DNA of 64,000 nt from GCA-2737665 sp044344795 (GTDB lineage: Bacteria > Bacteroidota > Bacteroidia > Palsa-965), in the NCBI GenBank assembly GCA_044344795.1, contig JBIJCF010000014.1:1-64000 (forward strand). Reading direction: 5' to 3'. Below, piece by piece: positions 9,416 through 17,321 of the stretch (positions are counted from its first letter, which is position 1; the number at the start of each line of letters is the position of its first letter). Both the position numbers and the translations under genes were made by a program. Below the pieces are notes generated by a model that searched no databases, was not told the origin of the DNA, and was given only the letters and a program-made list of their open reading frames with translations.

Positions 9416-10147
9416 TCAGGATAAGCGGAGTAAATCCTCCATTCCGTAAACGCCTTTTTTGTCTTTTATCCATTCTGCAGCGATTACAGCGCCTAACGCA
9501 AAACCTTGTCGGCCGAAAGCTTCGTGCGCAATGGTGATTTGATCCACGGGCGATTTCCAGCGAATGCTGTGTGTTCCCGGCACTTCACCGATTCGTTTGG
9601 AAACAATGGGCAATGTATGTTCCGGCACAGTTCCATCAATTTGATTCGGATAATCGTGATACGACTGATATTTCGGATGTTCTGCAATAATGCATTGTGC
9701 CAGGGTAATTCCTGTTCCGGAAGGCGAATCGAGTTTGTGAACATGATGTATTTCTTCCATCACCGCCGTGTAATCATCTTGTGAGGCCATCATTCGTGCC
9801 AACTGCTTGTTGATTTGAAAGAAAATGTTTACTCCAAGACTGAAATTCGACGCATAAAACAAGGCTCCTTTTGTACTGAATTTTTCTTGCTCAGAGGCCA
9901 AATCTTTAATCCAGCCTGTTGTGCCACAAACTACGGGAACTTCAGCTTTTCTGCATATTTCCAGGTGATTCAACACCAGATCCGGACGTGAAAATTCAAT
10001 TGCCACATCAGCTTTCTGCACATTCGACACTGTTAAATCGGCGGCATTGGACGATGTAATTTTCAGAACGATTTCATGCCCGCGGGAAATGGCAATGTTT
10101 TCAATGGTTTTACCCATTTTTCCGTAACCGATTAAGGCGATTTTCAT
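9416..10147 (-). CDS. dapB: 4-hydroxy-tetrahydrodipicolinate reductase
   Basis: DapB reduces 4-hydroxy-tetrahydrodipicolinate with NAD(P)H in the lysine/diaminopimelate pathway. The Rossmann motif G-Y-G-K-M-G is at the N-terminus, and the substrate-binding signature E-I-H-H-V-H-K-L-D-S-P-S-G-T lies near residues 135-150. Length (243) is normal. The gene probably has its own promoter (TAGTTTTG on the minus strand, 26 bases before the start). dapD of the succinylase branch is at 59.7 kb in this window, so these DapB and DapD enzymes likely serve one pathway. Lysine made here also feeds peptidoglycan. Confidence 0.95.
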   Translation of the reverse strand: MKIALIGYGKMGKTIENIAISRGHEIVLKITSSNAADLTVSNVQKADVAIEFSRPDLVLNHLEICRKAEVPVVCGTTGWIKDLASEQEKFSTKGALFYASNFSLGVNIFFQINKQLARMMASQDDYTAVMEEIHHVHKLDSPSGTGITLAQCIIAEHPKYQSYHDYPNQIDGTVPEHTLPIVSKRIGEVPGTHSIRWKSPVDQITIAHEAFGRQGFALGAVIAAEWIKDKKGVYGMEDLLRLS

Positions 10148-10173
10148 AGTGAGTTGAACTAATTAACTTTCGG

Positions 10174-10181
10174 CAAAACTA
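10174..10181 (-). promoter_or_regulatory. -7 promoter element for dapB
   Basis: Reads TAGTTTTG on the minus strand, an exact TAnnTTTG match, 26 bases before the dapB start. No clear TTTG -33 element at the standard spacing was seen. Confidence 0.5.
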
Positions 10182-10286
10182 ACCATTTCGCATCGGGTCG
10201 AATAGCACATATTTGTCAGGGAGACGATTAGCGAAGCGATTTTCAGCAATTAAACGCCCTAAACATTACCTTTTTTGCTTTTAATG

Positions 10287-10316
10287 TTGCAGTAATCAGG
10301 ATTTTGTCTATTTTTG
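10287..10316 (+). promoter_or_regulatory. Bacteroidota-type promoter for rpsP
   Basis: A TTG -33 element at 10287-10289, then 19 bases, then TATTTTTG at 10309-10316, an exact TAnnTTTG -7 element. The expected transcription start gives a 5' leader of about 30 bases before the rpsP ATG. Confidence 0.7.
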
Positions 10317-10350
10317 CCGTCCAATTTATTAACCAAAAAACAATTAGACA

Positions 10351-10872
10351 ATGCCTGCAAAAATTAGATTACAGCGCCACGGTAAGAAAGGTTATGCTTT
10401 CTTCCACATCGTTGTAGCGGACAGTCGTGCCCCACGTGATGGGAAGTTTATTGAGAAGATAGGCACTTACAATCCGAACACGAATCCTGCAACGATCGAT
10501 ATCGATTTCGATCGCGCTTTTGAATGGGTGAAAAATGGTGCACAGCCAACTGATACGTGCCGTGCTATCCTTTCTTACCGCGGTATCATGTACCGTTACC
10601 ACTTGCACCGTGGTGTTGCTAAAGGTGCAATGACTCAGGAACAAGCTGATGTAAAATTGGCGAAGTGGTTAGAAGACAAATCTTCAAAAATTGAAGGTAA
10701 AAAAGACCGCTTAAGCTCTGCTGAAAAGTCTGAAGCTGCTGCTCGTTTGAAAGCAGAAACTGCTGCAAAAGAAGCGAAAGCTGCCAAGATTGCTGCTAAA
10801 GCAAATCCTGTTGCTGAAGAAACTGCTGCTCCTGCTGAGGAAACTGCAGAAAACGCAGAGAACAACGGATAA
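10351..10872 (+). CDS. rpsP: 30S ribosomal protein S16 with C-terminal Ala/Lys/Glu extension
   Basis: S16 is a small-subunit protein needed for 30S assembly. The core is residues 1-90 (M-P-A-K-I-R-L-Q-R-H-G-K-K-G at the start, Y-N-P-N near 41). Beyond it lies an 80-residue low-complexity tail rich in Ala, Lys and Glu, giving 173 residues against about 80-90 in most bacteria. Such extended S16 proteins are usual in Bacteroidota. The tail ends strongly acidic. A terminator follows directly, separating it from rimM, which is normally co-transcribed. Confidence 0.96.
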   Translation: MPAKIRLQRHGKKGYAFFHIVVADSRAPRDGKFIEKIGTYNPNTNPATIDIDFDRAFEWVKNGAQPTDTCRAILSYRGIMYRYHLHRGVAKGAMTQEQADVKLAKWLEDKSSKIEGKKDRLSSAEKSEAAARLKAETAAKEAKAAKIAAKANPVAEETAAPAEETAENAENNG

Positions 10873-10890
10873 TACCCGCTTCATCTATAC

Positions 10891-10921
10891 AAAAGCCGTC
10901 CGCAAGGATGGCTTTTTTTTT
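10891..10921 (+). terminator. Rho-independent terminator between rpsP and rimM
   Basis: An AAGCCGTCC / GGATGGCTT stem (one G-T pair) with a GCAA tetraloop is followed by a run of nine T. It ends about 20 bases before rimM starts. Confidence 0.85.
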
Positions 10922-10932
10922 ACCATTACACA

Positions 10933-10940
10933 TACATTTG
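10933..10940 (+). promoter_or_regulatory. -7 promoter element directly before rimM (leaderless mRNA predicted)
   Basis: TACATTTG is an exact TAnnTTTG match ending three bases before the rimM ATG at 10944. Given the usual position of this element, transcription should begin at or next to the A of the start codon. Confidence 0.65.
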
Positions 10941-10943
10941 CAC

Positions 10944-11498
10944 ATGCTTCGAAAGGAAGATCATTTTATTCTCGGTTACGTTAAACGCACCGTCGGAACT
11001 CAGGGAGAACTCGTATTGCAGTTGGATGCCGATAATCCGCAGCGTTATGCCAAATTAGATGCCGTATTGCTGGAAGTTAACGGCGCGTTGACTCCGTTCT
11101 TTATTACGAAAACGCACTTGCGCGAAGATCAGTTAACCGTTAAAATAGAAGGTCTGGATGAACTTTTTGCCGCCAAAGAATACATTGGTTCAACGTGCTG
11201 GTTGCCGTTAAGTGTATTGCCGCAATTAGATGATCAGCACTTTTATTTTCATGAAGTGCGCGGGTTTGAACTGATTGACGCCCATTACGGTCCGGTGGGC
11301 ATTATAAGTGAAGTGATGGATCGTTTGATGCAACCTGTAGTAATCGCTAAAAACGGCTATAAAGAAGTGTTGGTGCCTTTAGCTGATGGTGTGTTGCAAC
11401 GCGTGGATCGTGCCGAAAAGAAAATGTATGTAAACACTCCCGAAGGATTAATCGGTTTGTACCTGAACGACGATTCGGCTCAGGATGACGGCATGTAA
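10944..11498 (+). CDS. rimM: Ribosome maturation factor RimM
   Basis: RimM helps assemble the 30S head domain and binds S19. Residues about 5-80 match the N-terminal RimM barrel (L-G-Y-V-K-R-T-V-G-T-Q-G-E-L) and the PRC-type barrel follows, with R-G-F-E-L and the closing E-G-L-I-G-L-Y-L. I place the start at 10944 (M-L-R-K-E-D-H-F), giving 184 residues; the earlier in-frame ATG at 10908 lies inside the rpsP terminator hairpin and adds residues not expected in the family. Genomic partner is rpsP, but a terminator and a separate promoter divide them. Confidence 0.92.
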   Translation: MLRKEDHFILGYVKRTVGTQGELVLQLDADNPQRYAKLDAVLLEVNGALTPFFITKTHLREDQLTVKIEGLDELFAAKEYIGSTCWLPLSVLPQLDDQHFYFHEVRGFELIDAHYGPVGIISEVMDRLMQPVVIAKNGYKEVLVPLADGVLQRVDRAEKKMYVNTPEGLIGLYLNDDSAQDDGM

Positions 11499-11544
11499 GA
11501 AGTTTTCGTAACTTACACATACGTTGCAAATCAACGGTGCCTTT

Positions 11545-12261
11545 ATGTCCTCCAACACCTTTGCTTTTAAACAATTTACTGTTCGTCAAGACCGTTGCGC
11601 CATGAAAGTGGGTACCGACGCGGTGTTGTTGGGTGCTTGGGTAAAAACGTACGGTGTGCGTCATGTGTTGGATATTGGCACGGGCACAGGCGTAATTGCG
11701 TTGATGCTGGCACAAAAAAGCGGTGCTGAAATTGATGCCATAGATATTGATGCAGAAGCTGCAGAGGAAGCTGCATTTAATGCGAGTCAGTCCCCGTGGA
11801 AAGATCGCGTTCACGTTTATCATCAATCATTGCAAGAGTTTGAGAGTACTTCGGAACAACGTTACGAACTCATCGTGAGCAATCCGCCTTACTTTGTCGA
11901 TTCATTGCCTGCAGGCGATGCACCGAGAACAGCAGCGCGACATACGGTGTATTTACCGTATGAAGAATTGATACAAGGCGCGGCAAATTTACTGGCAAAA
12001 GACGGCAAGTTTTGTGTCATTTTACCGGCGAAAGAAGGAGTTGCGTTTCAGGAATTGGCATCGCGGTGCGGTTTGCATATTACCCGACTGACTAAAGTAA
12101 AAACCACACCGGATAAACCCGAAAAGCGCCTATTGATGCAGTTTTCTGCTACACCTAAAACACAAGTTTCGGAAAGTACATTGGTCATCGAGCAAGATGG
12201 CCGACATCAATACACGGAAGAGTACAAAGAGCTGACGAAAGAGTATTATTTGAATTTTTAA
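11545..12261 (+). CDS. trmN6: tRNA1(Val) (adenine(37)-N6)-methyltransferase family
   Basis: A SAM-dependent methyltransferase of 238 residues. The SAM-binding strand is V-L-D-I-G-T-G-T-G and the catalytic N-P-P-Y-F motif, typical of adenine-N6 methyltransferases, is at about residue 118. An N-terminal F-K-Q-F-T-V-R-Q-D segment and the M-K-V-G-T-D-A-V-L-L-G-A-W sequence match TrmN6 (YfiC). The start is the ATG at 11545; the upstream TTG at 11524 is also in frame but less likely. It follows rimM by 46 bases and is probably co-expressed. The RNA target could differ from E. coli tRNA-Val. Confidence 0.87.
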   Translation: MSSNTFAFKQFTVRQDRCAMKVGTDAVLLGAWVKTYGVRHVLDIGTGTGVIALMLAQKSGAEIDAIDIDAEAAEEAAFNASQSPWKDRVHVYHQSLQEFESTSEQRYELIVSNPPYFVDSLPAGDAPRTAARHTVYLPYEELIQGAANLLAKDGKFCVILPAKEGVAFQELASRCGLHITRLTKVKTTPDKPEKRLLMQFSATPKTQVSESTLVIEQDGRHQYTEEYKELTKEYYLNF

Positions 12262-12281
12262 TCAATCAATATCACGTGAAC

Positions 12282-12307
12282 AATTATAACAATCGCGTGT
12301 TGTAATT
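12282..12307. promoter_or_regulatory. Dyad upstream of the peroxiredoxin gene, possible operator
   Basis: Two 10-base arms, AATTATAACA and TGTTGTAATT, are inverted with one mismatch across a six-base spacer, 12 bases before the peroxiredoxin ATG. The AT-rich arms resemble a repressor site but do not fit the PerR box spacing. Confidence 0.3.
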
Positions 12308-12319
12308 CTAAAACTTGTT

Positions 12320-13051
12320 ATGGCAAAGAAAAAAGCGACTGTAAAGTCAAAGGCAGTGCGTAAAGCACCTGCGAAGAAATCATCCGGAAAGGCGTCTGCT
12401 GCAAAAGCAAAACCTGCAAAGAAAGCGGCTAAGAAAGTTGTTGCTCCAAAGAAAGCAGCGAAGCCCGCGAAAAAAGCGGCAGTAAAAGTAAGTGCGGTTA
12501 AAAAAGCGGCTACAAAAGTTACTCCAAAGGCGACTGTTGTGAAGAAGTCGGCGCCGAAGAAGGCCGCTCCTGCAAAAGCAACGTTTAAAGCACACAGTAC
12601 AAAACTCAAGGCCGGCGATGCGGCTCCTCACTTTAAAGGTCATACACAAGATGGTAAAGAAGTTTCTTTAACACAATTGGCGGGCAAGAAAGTGGTGTTG
12701 TATTTCTATCCGAAAGATGATACACCGGGATGTACGGCAGAAGCCTGCAGTTTGCGCGATAATTATAAGTTCATGCAAAAAGCCGGTTACGAAGTAGTCG
12801 GTGTAAGCGCTGATGATGAGAAGTCGCACGCCAAGTTTGCTAAGAAGTATAATTTACCTTTTCCATTATTAGCTGATACGCAACACGAAGTAATCAAGGC
12901 GTATGACGTGTGGGGCAAGAAGCAATTTATGGGTCGTGTATTCGACGGACTCATTCGCACCACGTTTGTGATCAACGAAAAAGGTGTTATCGACGAAGTC
13001 ATTACGGCAGTTGATACGAAAAACCACGCGGATCAGATTTTAAAGAAGTAG
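12320..13051 (+). CDS. bcp: Peroxiredoxin (BCP/PrxQ type) with N-terminal histone-H1-like Lys/Ala tail
   Basis: A thiol peroxidase that reduces peroxides. The peroxiredoxin domain spans residues about 95-243: L-K-A-G-D-A-A-P-H-F, then T-P-G-C-T with peroxidatic Cys138 and a second cysteine at 143 (C-x4-C), the arrangement of atypical two-Cys PrxQ/BCP enzymes. Residues 1-90 are a tail with 31 lysines, 27 alanines and no acidic residue, resembling histone H1 C-terminal domains. The ATG at 12320 opens directly into M-A-K-K-K-A-T and no later start fits better. The tail probably binds DNA or another polyanion, placing a peroxidase on the nucleoid (inference). Confidence 0.92.
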   Translation: MAKKKATVKSKAVRKAPAKKSSGKASAAKAKPAKKAAKKVVAPKKAAKPAKKAAVKVSAVKKAATKVTPKATVVKKSAPKKAAPAKATFKAHSTKLKAGDAAPHFKGHTQDGKEVSLTQLAGKKVVLYFYPKDDTPGCTAEACSLRDNYKFMQKAGYEVVGVSADDEKSHAKFAKKYNLPFPLLADTQHEVIKAYDVWGKKQFMGRVFDGLIRTTFVINEKGVIDEVITAVDTKNHADQILKK

Positions 13052-13446
13052 TACAATGCTATTGAAAATTTGTAATTACACTACAATTCGTCATTTCAGG
13101 TTTTCCTTATAAATAAATTGCCCCGCTAAGTTTAAGTTTAGCGGGGTATTTTTTAGACTACACTCTAATCACATTTTCGCTAAGATTTATTCTAAAACCA
13201 CGATACTATTCATCCTTTTTTTGTTTCAAAAAACTAACATTCTTAGCCAAGCCATCCAACTACCCAAATTATTTTTACACCGTTATGCAGATTGTAAATA
13301 GATTACATTCTACCATTTCACCTTTGTATCGTTCATTGAATGCAAGTAATCAACATCACGGTGCGTAGTTATAAACATCACTTGATTCGCACTTACTGTT
13401 CGTACTACATTCGTTTTAGTTAGTTAACCATTTTAATTTTTAAGTC
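13052..13446 (+). other. Intergenic region upstream of recA
   Basis: 395 bases without a gene. It begins with the peroxiredoxin terminator (13121-13154). The remainder is AT-rich; a partial -7 match, TACATTCG, at 13406-13413 may be the recA promoter, but the -33 spacing is poor. AACATCAC occurs twice as a direct repeat near 13353 and 13377. I saw no convincing SOS operator, ORF or structured RNA. Confidence 0.5.
13121..13154 (+). terminator. Rho-independent terminator after the peroxiredoxin gene
   Basis: A perfect nine-pair stem CCCCGCTAA / TTAGCGGGG with a short AT-rich loop, followed by TATTTTTT. Confidence 0.9.
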
Positions 13447-14481
13447 ATGAGCAAAGAAAAAGAAGTAAACAAGGAAAAGTTAAAGGCATTACAATTAACC
13501 ATTGACAAACTGGAGAAAACCTATGGTAAAGGTACCATCATGAAGTTGGGCGATAATCCGGTGGAACAAATGGAAGCCATCCCTTCCGGTTCATTTACTG
13601 TGGACATTGAGCTTGGCATTGGTGGTTATCCTAAAGGACGTATCATCGAAATATACGGTCCTGAATCATCCGGTAAAACTACGTTGGCTATTCACGCTAT
13701 TGCTGAAGTGCAGCGTCAGGGTGGAATTGCGGCTATTATCGATGCAGAACATGCTTTCGATCGTTTCTATGCGCAGCGTTTGGGTGTGGATACCGACAGC
13801 TTGCTGATTTCCCAGCCGGATAACGGGGAGCAGGCGTTGGAAATTGCCGATAACCTGATTCGTTCCGGTGCGATTGATATTATCGTAATTGACTCCGTGG
13901 CGGCGTTAACACCGAAGGCCGAGATTGAAGGTGAAATGGGCGAGTCAAAAATGGGGTTACAGGCGCGTTTGATGTCACAGGCCTTGCGTAAGTTGACGGC
14001 GACAATTAGCAAAACAGGTTGCTGCTGTGTGTTCATTAACCAGTTACGTGAGAAAATCGGTGTGATGTTTGGTAATCCGGAAACGACTACCGGTGGTAAT
14101 GCCTTGAAGTTTTATGCTTCTGTGCGTTTGGATATCCGTCGTGCCGGACAAATTAAGGATGGCGAAACCGCAACAGGTAACCGCACTCGTGTGAAAATTG
14201 TAAAGAATAAAGTGGCACCTCCGTTCCGTACTGCAGAGTTTGATATTTTGTTTGGTGAAGGAATTTCCCGCGTAGGTGAAATCATTGACCTTGGAGTAGA
14301 ACACGGAATTATCAAGAAGAGCGGTTCTTGGTTCAGCTACGAGGATACCAAATTAGGACAGGGACGTGATGCCGTAAAGCAGCTGTTCCATGACAATACG
14401 GAATTAATGGATCAAATTGAGGGACAAATTCGTGCAACGCTAACAGCTGCTAGCGCAGACGCTGTGGTAGAAGCGGAATAA
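13447..14481 (+). CDS. recA: Recombinase RecA
   Basis: RecA forms ATP-dependent filaments on single-stranded DNA for homologous recombination and SOS co-proteolysis. The Walker A motif G-P-E-S-S-G-K-T-T is at about residues 70-78, Walker B I-I-V-I-D-S-V-A-A-L near 140, and M-G-L-Q-A-R-L-M-S-Q-A-L-R-K-L-T follows. Length is 344, normal for the family. It has a long 395-base upstream region and its own terminator about 180 bases downstream, so it is probably monocistronic. Confidence 0.98.
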   Translation: MSKEKEVNKEKLKALQLTIDKLEKTYGKGTIMKLGDNPVEQMEAIPSGSFTVDIELGIGGYPKGRIIEIYGPESSGKTTLAIHAIAEVQRQGGIAAIIDAEHAFDRFYAQRLGVDTDSLLISQPDNGEQALEIADNLIRSGAIDIIVIDSVAALTPKAEIEGEMGESKMGLQARLMSQALRKLTATISKTGCCCVFINQLREKIGVMFGNPETTTGGNALKFYASVRLDIRRAGQIKDGETATGNRTRVKIVKNKVAPPFRTAEFDILFGEGISRVGEIIDLGVEHGIIKKSGSWFSYEDTKLGQGRDAVKQLFHDNTELMDQIEGQIRATLTAASADAVVEAE

Positions 14482-14662
14482 TTGCAGCATTTCGCAACAG
14501 AAATTTTGTTGTGTAAAACTGCAGTTGCTTTTAGTATCGCGTGTGCCGGGTGCTAACGAATCGATTTTCGGTTCAATAGAACAGGCGAGGTCCGGTAAAT
14601 AACTGCGCTGTCGGTTTTTGATTGAAACATTTCTAAAAATCTGTCGTTTAACGATAACATCT

Positions 14663-14710
14663 AACATCCCGCTTGTTGCATAACTTATGTGTAACTTCGG
14701 GATGTTTTTT
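14663..14710 (+). terminator. Probable terminator between recA and the TPR lipoprotein gene
   Basis: AACATCCCG pairs with CGGGATGTT across a 26-base loop that can itself fold partly, followed by a T run. It ends 14 bases before the downstream start at 14724. Confidence 0.6.
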
Positions 14711-14723
14711 ATTTTGGATTATC

Positions 14724-15746
14724 ATGAAATTATTACATATATCGCTGTTCGCAGCAATCTTATCAGGATTGGTTTCATGCAGTAATCAAGGAGAATCCCC
14801 TTCCGGTAACGATTCACTTAATGACTCCGTCCAAACGCTGACAACGATCAATCAAAAAATCCTGGCAGATCCAAATAATTTGGAATTGTATCACACCCGT
14901 GCGCGCTTGCATTTGGGCGCGAAGAATTACGAAGCAGCGATTAACGATATGGACCGCATCATTCAACTCGATAGCGCCAAAAGTTCATGGTTGTTGACTG
15001 CAGCCGATGTGAATTTCTTCGTAGGAAAAGTTTCGAAGACAGAAGTATTGCTCAAAAAAGCTGTGCAGGTGGATCCGAAAAATGTGGATTGTAAACTTCG
15101 CTTAGCGCAGCTTCATCATTACATGAAACGATTTGATGAAGAAGTGAAATTACTGGATGAAGTGCTGTTGCAGGATATTCACAATGCGCAAGCTTATTTC
15201 ATGAAGGGCATGATGTTTAAAGAACTCGGCGATACAACCAAAGCTATTTCCAGTATGCAAACCGCCGTAGAGCAGGAGCCGGATTATTACAGCGCATACA
15301 TTCAATTAGGATTGTTGTTCGCTGCAAAGAATGATCCTTTAGCCGCACAGTATTATCAAAATGCGTTACGTGTAAATCCAAATAGCGAAGAAGCGTTGTA
15401 CAATTTGGGTATGTTTTTTCAGAGTGTGAATGAATTAAATCCCGCGTTGGATGCTTACACGCGATTATTAAAAATTAATCCTGAGCACTTCGATGCTAAC
15501 TTCAATATGGGCATGTTGCATGCCGTGAAATTAGGCTCCGATCCGAAGATGGTGACTAAAGGCATGGAATATTTTGCAGCGGCTATCAACGCCGATCCGA
15601 AATCACCGCGCGCGTATTACGGTCGCGGATATTGTTTCCAGCGAAAAGGCGATGTTACTAATGCGGAAGCCGATTATCGGAAGGCGTTAGAAGTAGATCC
15701 TCAATACACCAACGCCGCGTTAGCACTGGAAGAGTTGGGTAAATAA
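14724..15746 (+). CDS. Tetratricopeptide-repeat lipoprotein
   Basis: A 340-residue lipoprotein made of TPR repeats, a protein-protein interaction scaffold on the periplasmic side of a membrane. The signal runs M-K-L-L-H-I-S to L-V-S-C, with lipidated Cys about 19. At least seven TPR-like units follow (for example A-L-D-A-Y-T-R-L-L-K-I-N-P and N-A-E-A-D-Y-R-K-A-L-E-V-D-P). The ATG at 14724 is preferred to the TTG at 14673, because the latter lies within a terminator hairpin and would bury the signal peptide. The gene converges on the next one with two bases between. Partners are unknown. Confidence 0.85.
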   Translation: MKLLHISLFAAILSGLVSCSNQGESPSGNDSLNDSVQTLTTINQKILADPNNLELYHTRARLHLGAKNYEAAINDMDRIIQLDSAKSSWLLTAADVNFFVGKVSKTEVLLKKAVQVDPKNVDCKLRLAQLHHYMKRFDEEVKLLDEVLLQDIHNAQAYFMKGMMFKELGDTTKAISSMQTAVEQEPDYYSAYIQLGLLFAAKNDPLAAQYYQNALRVNPNSEEALYNLGMFFQSVNELNPALDAYTRLLKINPEHFDANFNMGMLHAVKLGSDPKMVTKGMEYFAAAINADPKSPRAYYGRGYCFQRKGDVTNAEADYRKALEVDPQYTNAALALEELGK

Positions 15747-15748
15747 AG

Positions 15749-16423
15749 TTATCGCGGTTGCGGCACAGGTTGTTCGTACACGACTTCCTGCTTGATCCAA
15801 TTCTTTTGGTTTTTATCCCAATAGTATTTCGTATTACCTTCAAGTGTCAGCTCTTGAGGGAACTTAATATCCTCACGCCATTGCGGCTCATTATTCGAAC
15901 CAAAAGTTATGTGCGATTCACTCCACGAATTACTTGCACCGGGGTTGTTATGAACGATGGCTTTTTGCACGGCACCATTCGAATGAAATGTAACAATGCG
16001 AGTAGTCAGGCTATAGCTGAATCGTTTATCGTGAAACGTGTACATCACTTTCCCGGTTGGATCGTACAACGTTACTGTTCGTTTACCTGCATTACACGGT
16101 GTAATTTCTACCGATTTGTTTTTGTTTCCCGTGTAATAGAATATGGCATTTTCGCGGTCAGCGGATTGTTTCGAAAACTGCGGATCTTTCGTGATATCAA
16201 CTACCGGAACCGGAGGAGGAGGAGGAAAAGCGTGAATTTCGTTACTGTCAACAACTGCGATCGGATCATTTACGTTGTCTTTATTTTTTAATTGTTCGCG
16301 CAAAGCCAATAATTGTTGATTCATGGAATCCAGTTGCGCTTGTACCTTCGCATCATTGGTGGATTGATCATCGCCACAAGAAAGTAAGGTGATTATTCCC
16401 AGTAAAGCAATTCCATATTTCAT
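15749..16423 (-). CDS. Lipoprotein with coiled coil and proline-rich linker, unknown function
   Basis: A 224-residue lipoprotein I do not recognise. The signal M-K-Y-G-I-A-L-L-G-I-I-T-L-L-S-C gives lipidated Cys 16. Residues about 25-50 are Gln/Leu/Lys-rich and probably form a short coiled coil. A P-P-P-P-P-V-P segment follows, then a beta-rich domain that includes Y-D-P-T-G-K-V-M-Y-T and W-K/W-D patterns reminiscent of repeats in cell-surface proteins. The start at 16423 is preferred to 16453 because it begins directly at the signal peptide. Confidence 0.75.
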   Translation of the reverse strand: MKYGIALLGIITLLSCGDDQSTNDAKVQAQLDSMNQQLLALREQLKNKDNVNDPIAVVDSNEIHAFPPPPPVPVVDITKDPQFSKQSADRENAIFYYTGNKNKSVEITPCNAGKRTVTLYDPTGKVMYTFHDKRFSYSLTTRIVTFHSNGAVQKAIVHNNPGASNSWSESHITFGSNNEPQWREDIKFPQELTLEGNTKYYWDKNQKNWIKQEVVYEQPVPQPR

Positions 16424-16568
16424 GAGATGAATTTCGGGAAATAATAAGTCCACTAGTGTGTGAATTCACATTATTTGATTCGATTGCAATGTCCTAGTTG
16501 AGATTTTGGTATGTGATGTGTAGCACTAGCGTACTAGTCCCGAAGCATCGCGACCCAGCATAACAAAA

Positions 16569-16597
16569 CAAAAAAGCCACGTAAAACGTGGCTTTTC
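16569..16597 (-). terminator. Terminator after tRNA-Lys
   Basis: On the minus strand AAAAGCCACG / CGTGGCTTTT forms a ten-pair stem with a short loop and ends in a T run, starting a few bases past the tRNA 3' end. Confidence 0.85.
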
Positions 16598-16599
16598 AG

Positions 16600-16672
16600 T
16601 GATCCCGCTGGGATTCGAACCCAGGGCCCTTACATTAAAAGTGTAATGCTCTACCAGCTGAGCTACGGAATC
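16600..16672 (-). tRNA. tRNA-Lys, anticodon TTT
   Basis: A 73-base cloverleaf on the minus strand. The acceptor stem GATTCCG/CGGGATC has one G-T pair; the anticodon stem TTACA/TGTAA holds the loop CTTTTAA, which places TTT at positions 34-36; the T arm contains GGTTCGAATCC. The 3' CCA is not encoded, consistent with the CCA-adding enzyme gene at 63.3 kb. Confidence 0.96.
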
Positions 16673-16699
16673 AAATTCCACTCTTAATGAATGCGGGTG

Positions 16700-16730
16700 C
16701 AAAGATAACAGCATGATTTTACCCTGCAAA
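16700..16730 (-). promoter_or_regulatory. Consensus promoter for tRNA-Lys
   Basis: On the minus strand TTTG (16727-16730), 19 bases, then TATCTTTG (16700-16707): a perfect fit to the Bacteroidota promoter. It predicts a leader of about 24 bases before the mature tRNA. Confidence 0.85.
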
Positions 16731-16858
16731 TAGATTTACTAAATTTTTTACAATGTGTTGAAAAACAGTTAATCCGACTTTCGGCTGGTATAACGATAGC
16801 GGAACGAAACCAAATTTAACGCATCCTCGTATCTTTATTAACCTAACGCTATAAACCT

Positions 16859-17314
16859 ATGACCGCTTTTACAATCAGTATTCACCGCGGCTTTGGTCCG
16901 CTGGAATTCGGTATGCTGCCCGAAAAGGTGGAGGAATTAATCGGTCAGCCGGAAGAAGCCGAAATACTTGAAGGTGTTGACAGTTCTTCAATTGTATGGC
17001 ATTATTGGCAACGGGGATTCACTTTGTTTTTCGAAATTGACTTGATGAAACGCTTCTGCTGCGTAGAAATTGACAGCGGAGCGGATGCTTCGTTGTGGGG
17101 CCAACCCATTGGGCCATGGACAGAAGCGGATGCTAAGGAATTATTTCGTAAAAATGGTTTCGACGATTTTCAGGAAGAAAAAGAAGATTGGGGCGAAAAG
17201 CGAATTACCTCCGATACAGCAATGGTTGATATGTATTTTGTGCAAGGCAAGATGGTTTGTCTCAATTATAGCGTAGTTTTGCCGGATAGTCTTACCTTGT
17301 TAAGCATAAATTAA
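16859..17314 (+). CDS. Small acidic protein of unknown function
   Basis: A 151-residue cytosolic protein with no signal peptide or membrane segment. The N-terminus (I-S-I-H-R-G-F-G-P-L-E-F-G-M) is followed by acidic and aromatic segments (I-V-W-H-Y-W-Q-R-G-F, F-R-K-N-G-F-D-D-F). I do not recognise the family. It stops eight bases before aroK on the same strand, so the two are likely co-transcribed; no functional link to shikimate metabolism can be seen. Confidence 0.7.
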   Translation: MTAFTISIHRGFGPLEFGMLPEKVEELIGQPEEAEILEGVDSSSIVWHYWQRGFTLFFEIDLMKRFCCVEIDSGADASLWGQPIGPWTEADAKELFRKNGFDDFQEEKEDWGEKRITSDTAMVDMYFVQGKMVCLNYSVVLPDSLTLLSIN

Positions 17315-17321
17315 ATCACGT

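Noticed and set aside
12282..12307. PerR box upstream of the peroxiredoxin gene
   Set aside because: The arms and spacer do not fit the 7-1-7 PerR arrangement; reported only as an unspecified dyad.
12262..12649. Minus-strand frames opposite the peroxiredoxin Lys/Ala tail
   Set aside because: The Phe/Ala-rich translation is the mirror of AAA/GCN codons in the tail; there is no promoter or conserved motif.
13155..13446. SOS (LexA-type) operator upstream of recA
   Set aside because: I saw no convincing palindrome of a known LexA type; only weak direct repeats and a poor -7 element.
14482..14662. Structured RNA or small gene downstream of recA
   Set aside because: About 180 AT-rich bases with no ORF of interest and no recognisable conserved RNA fold.
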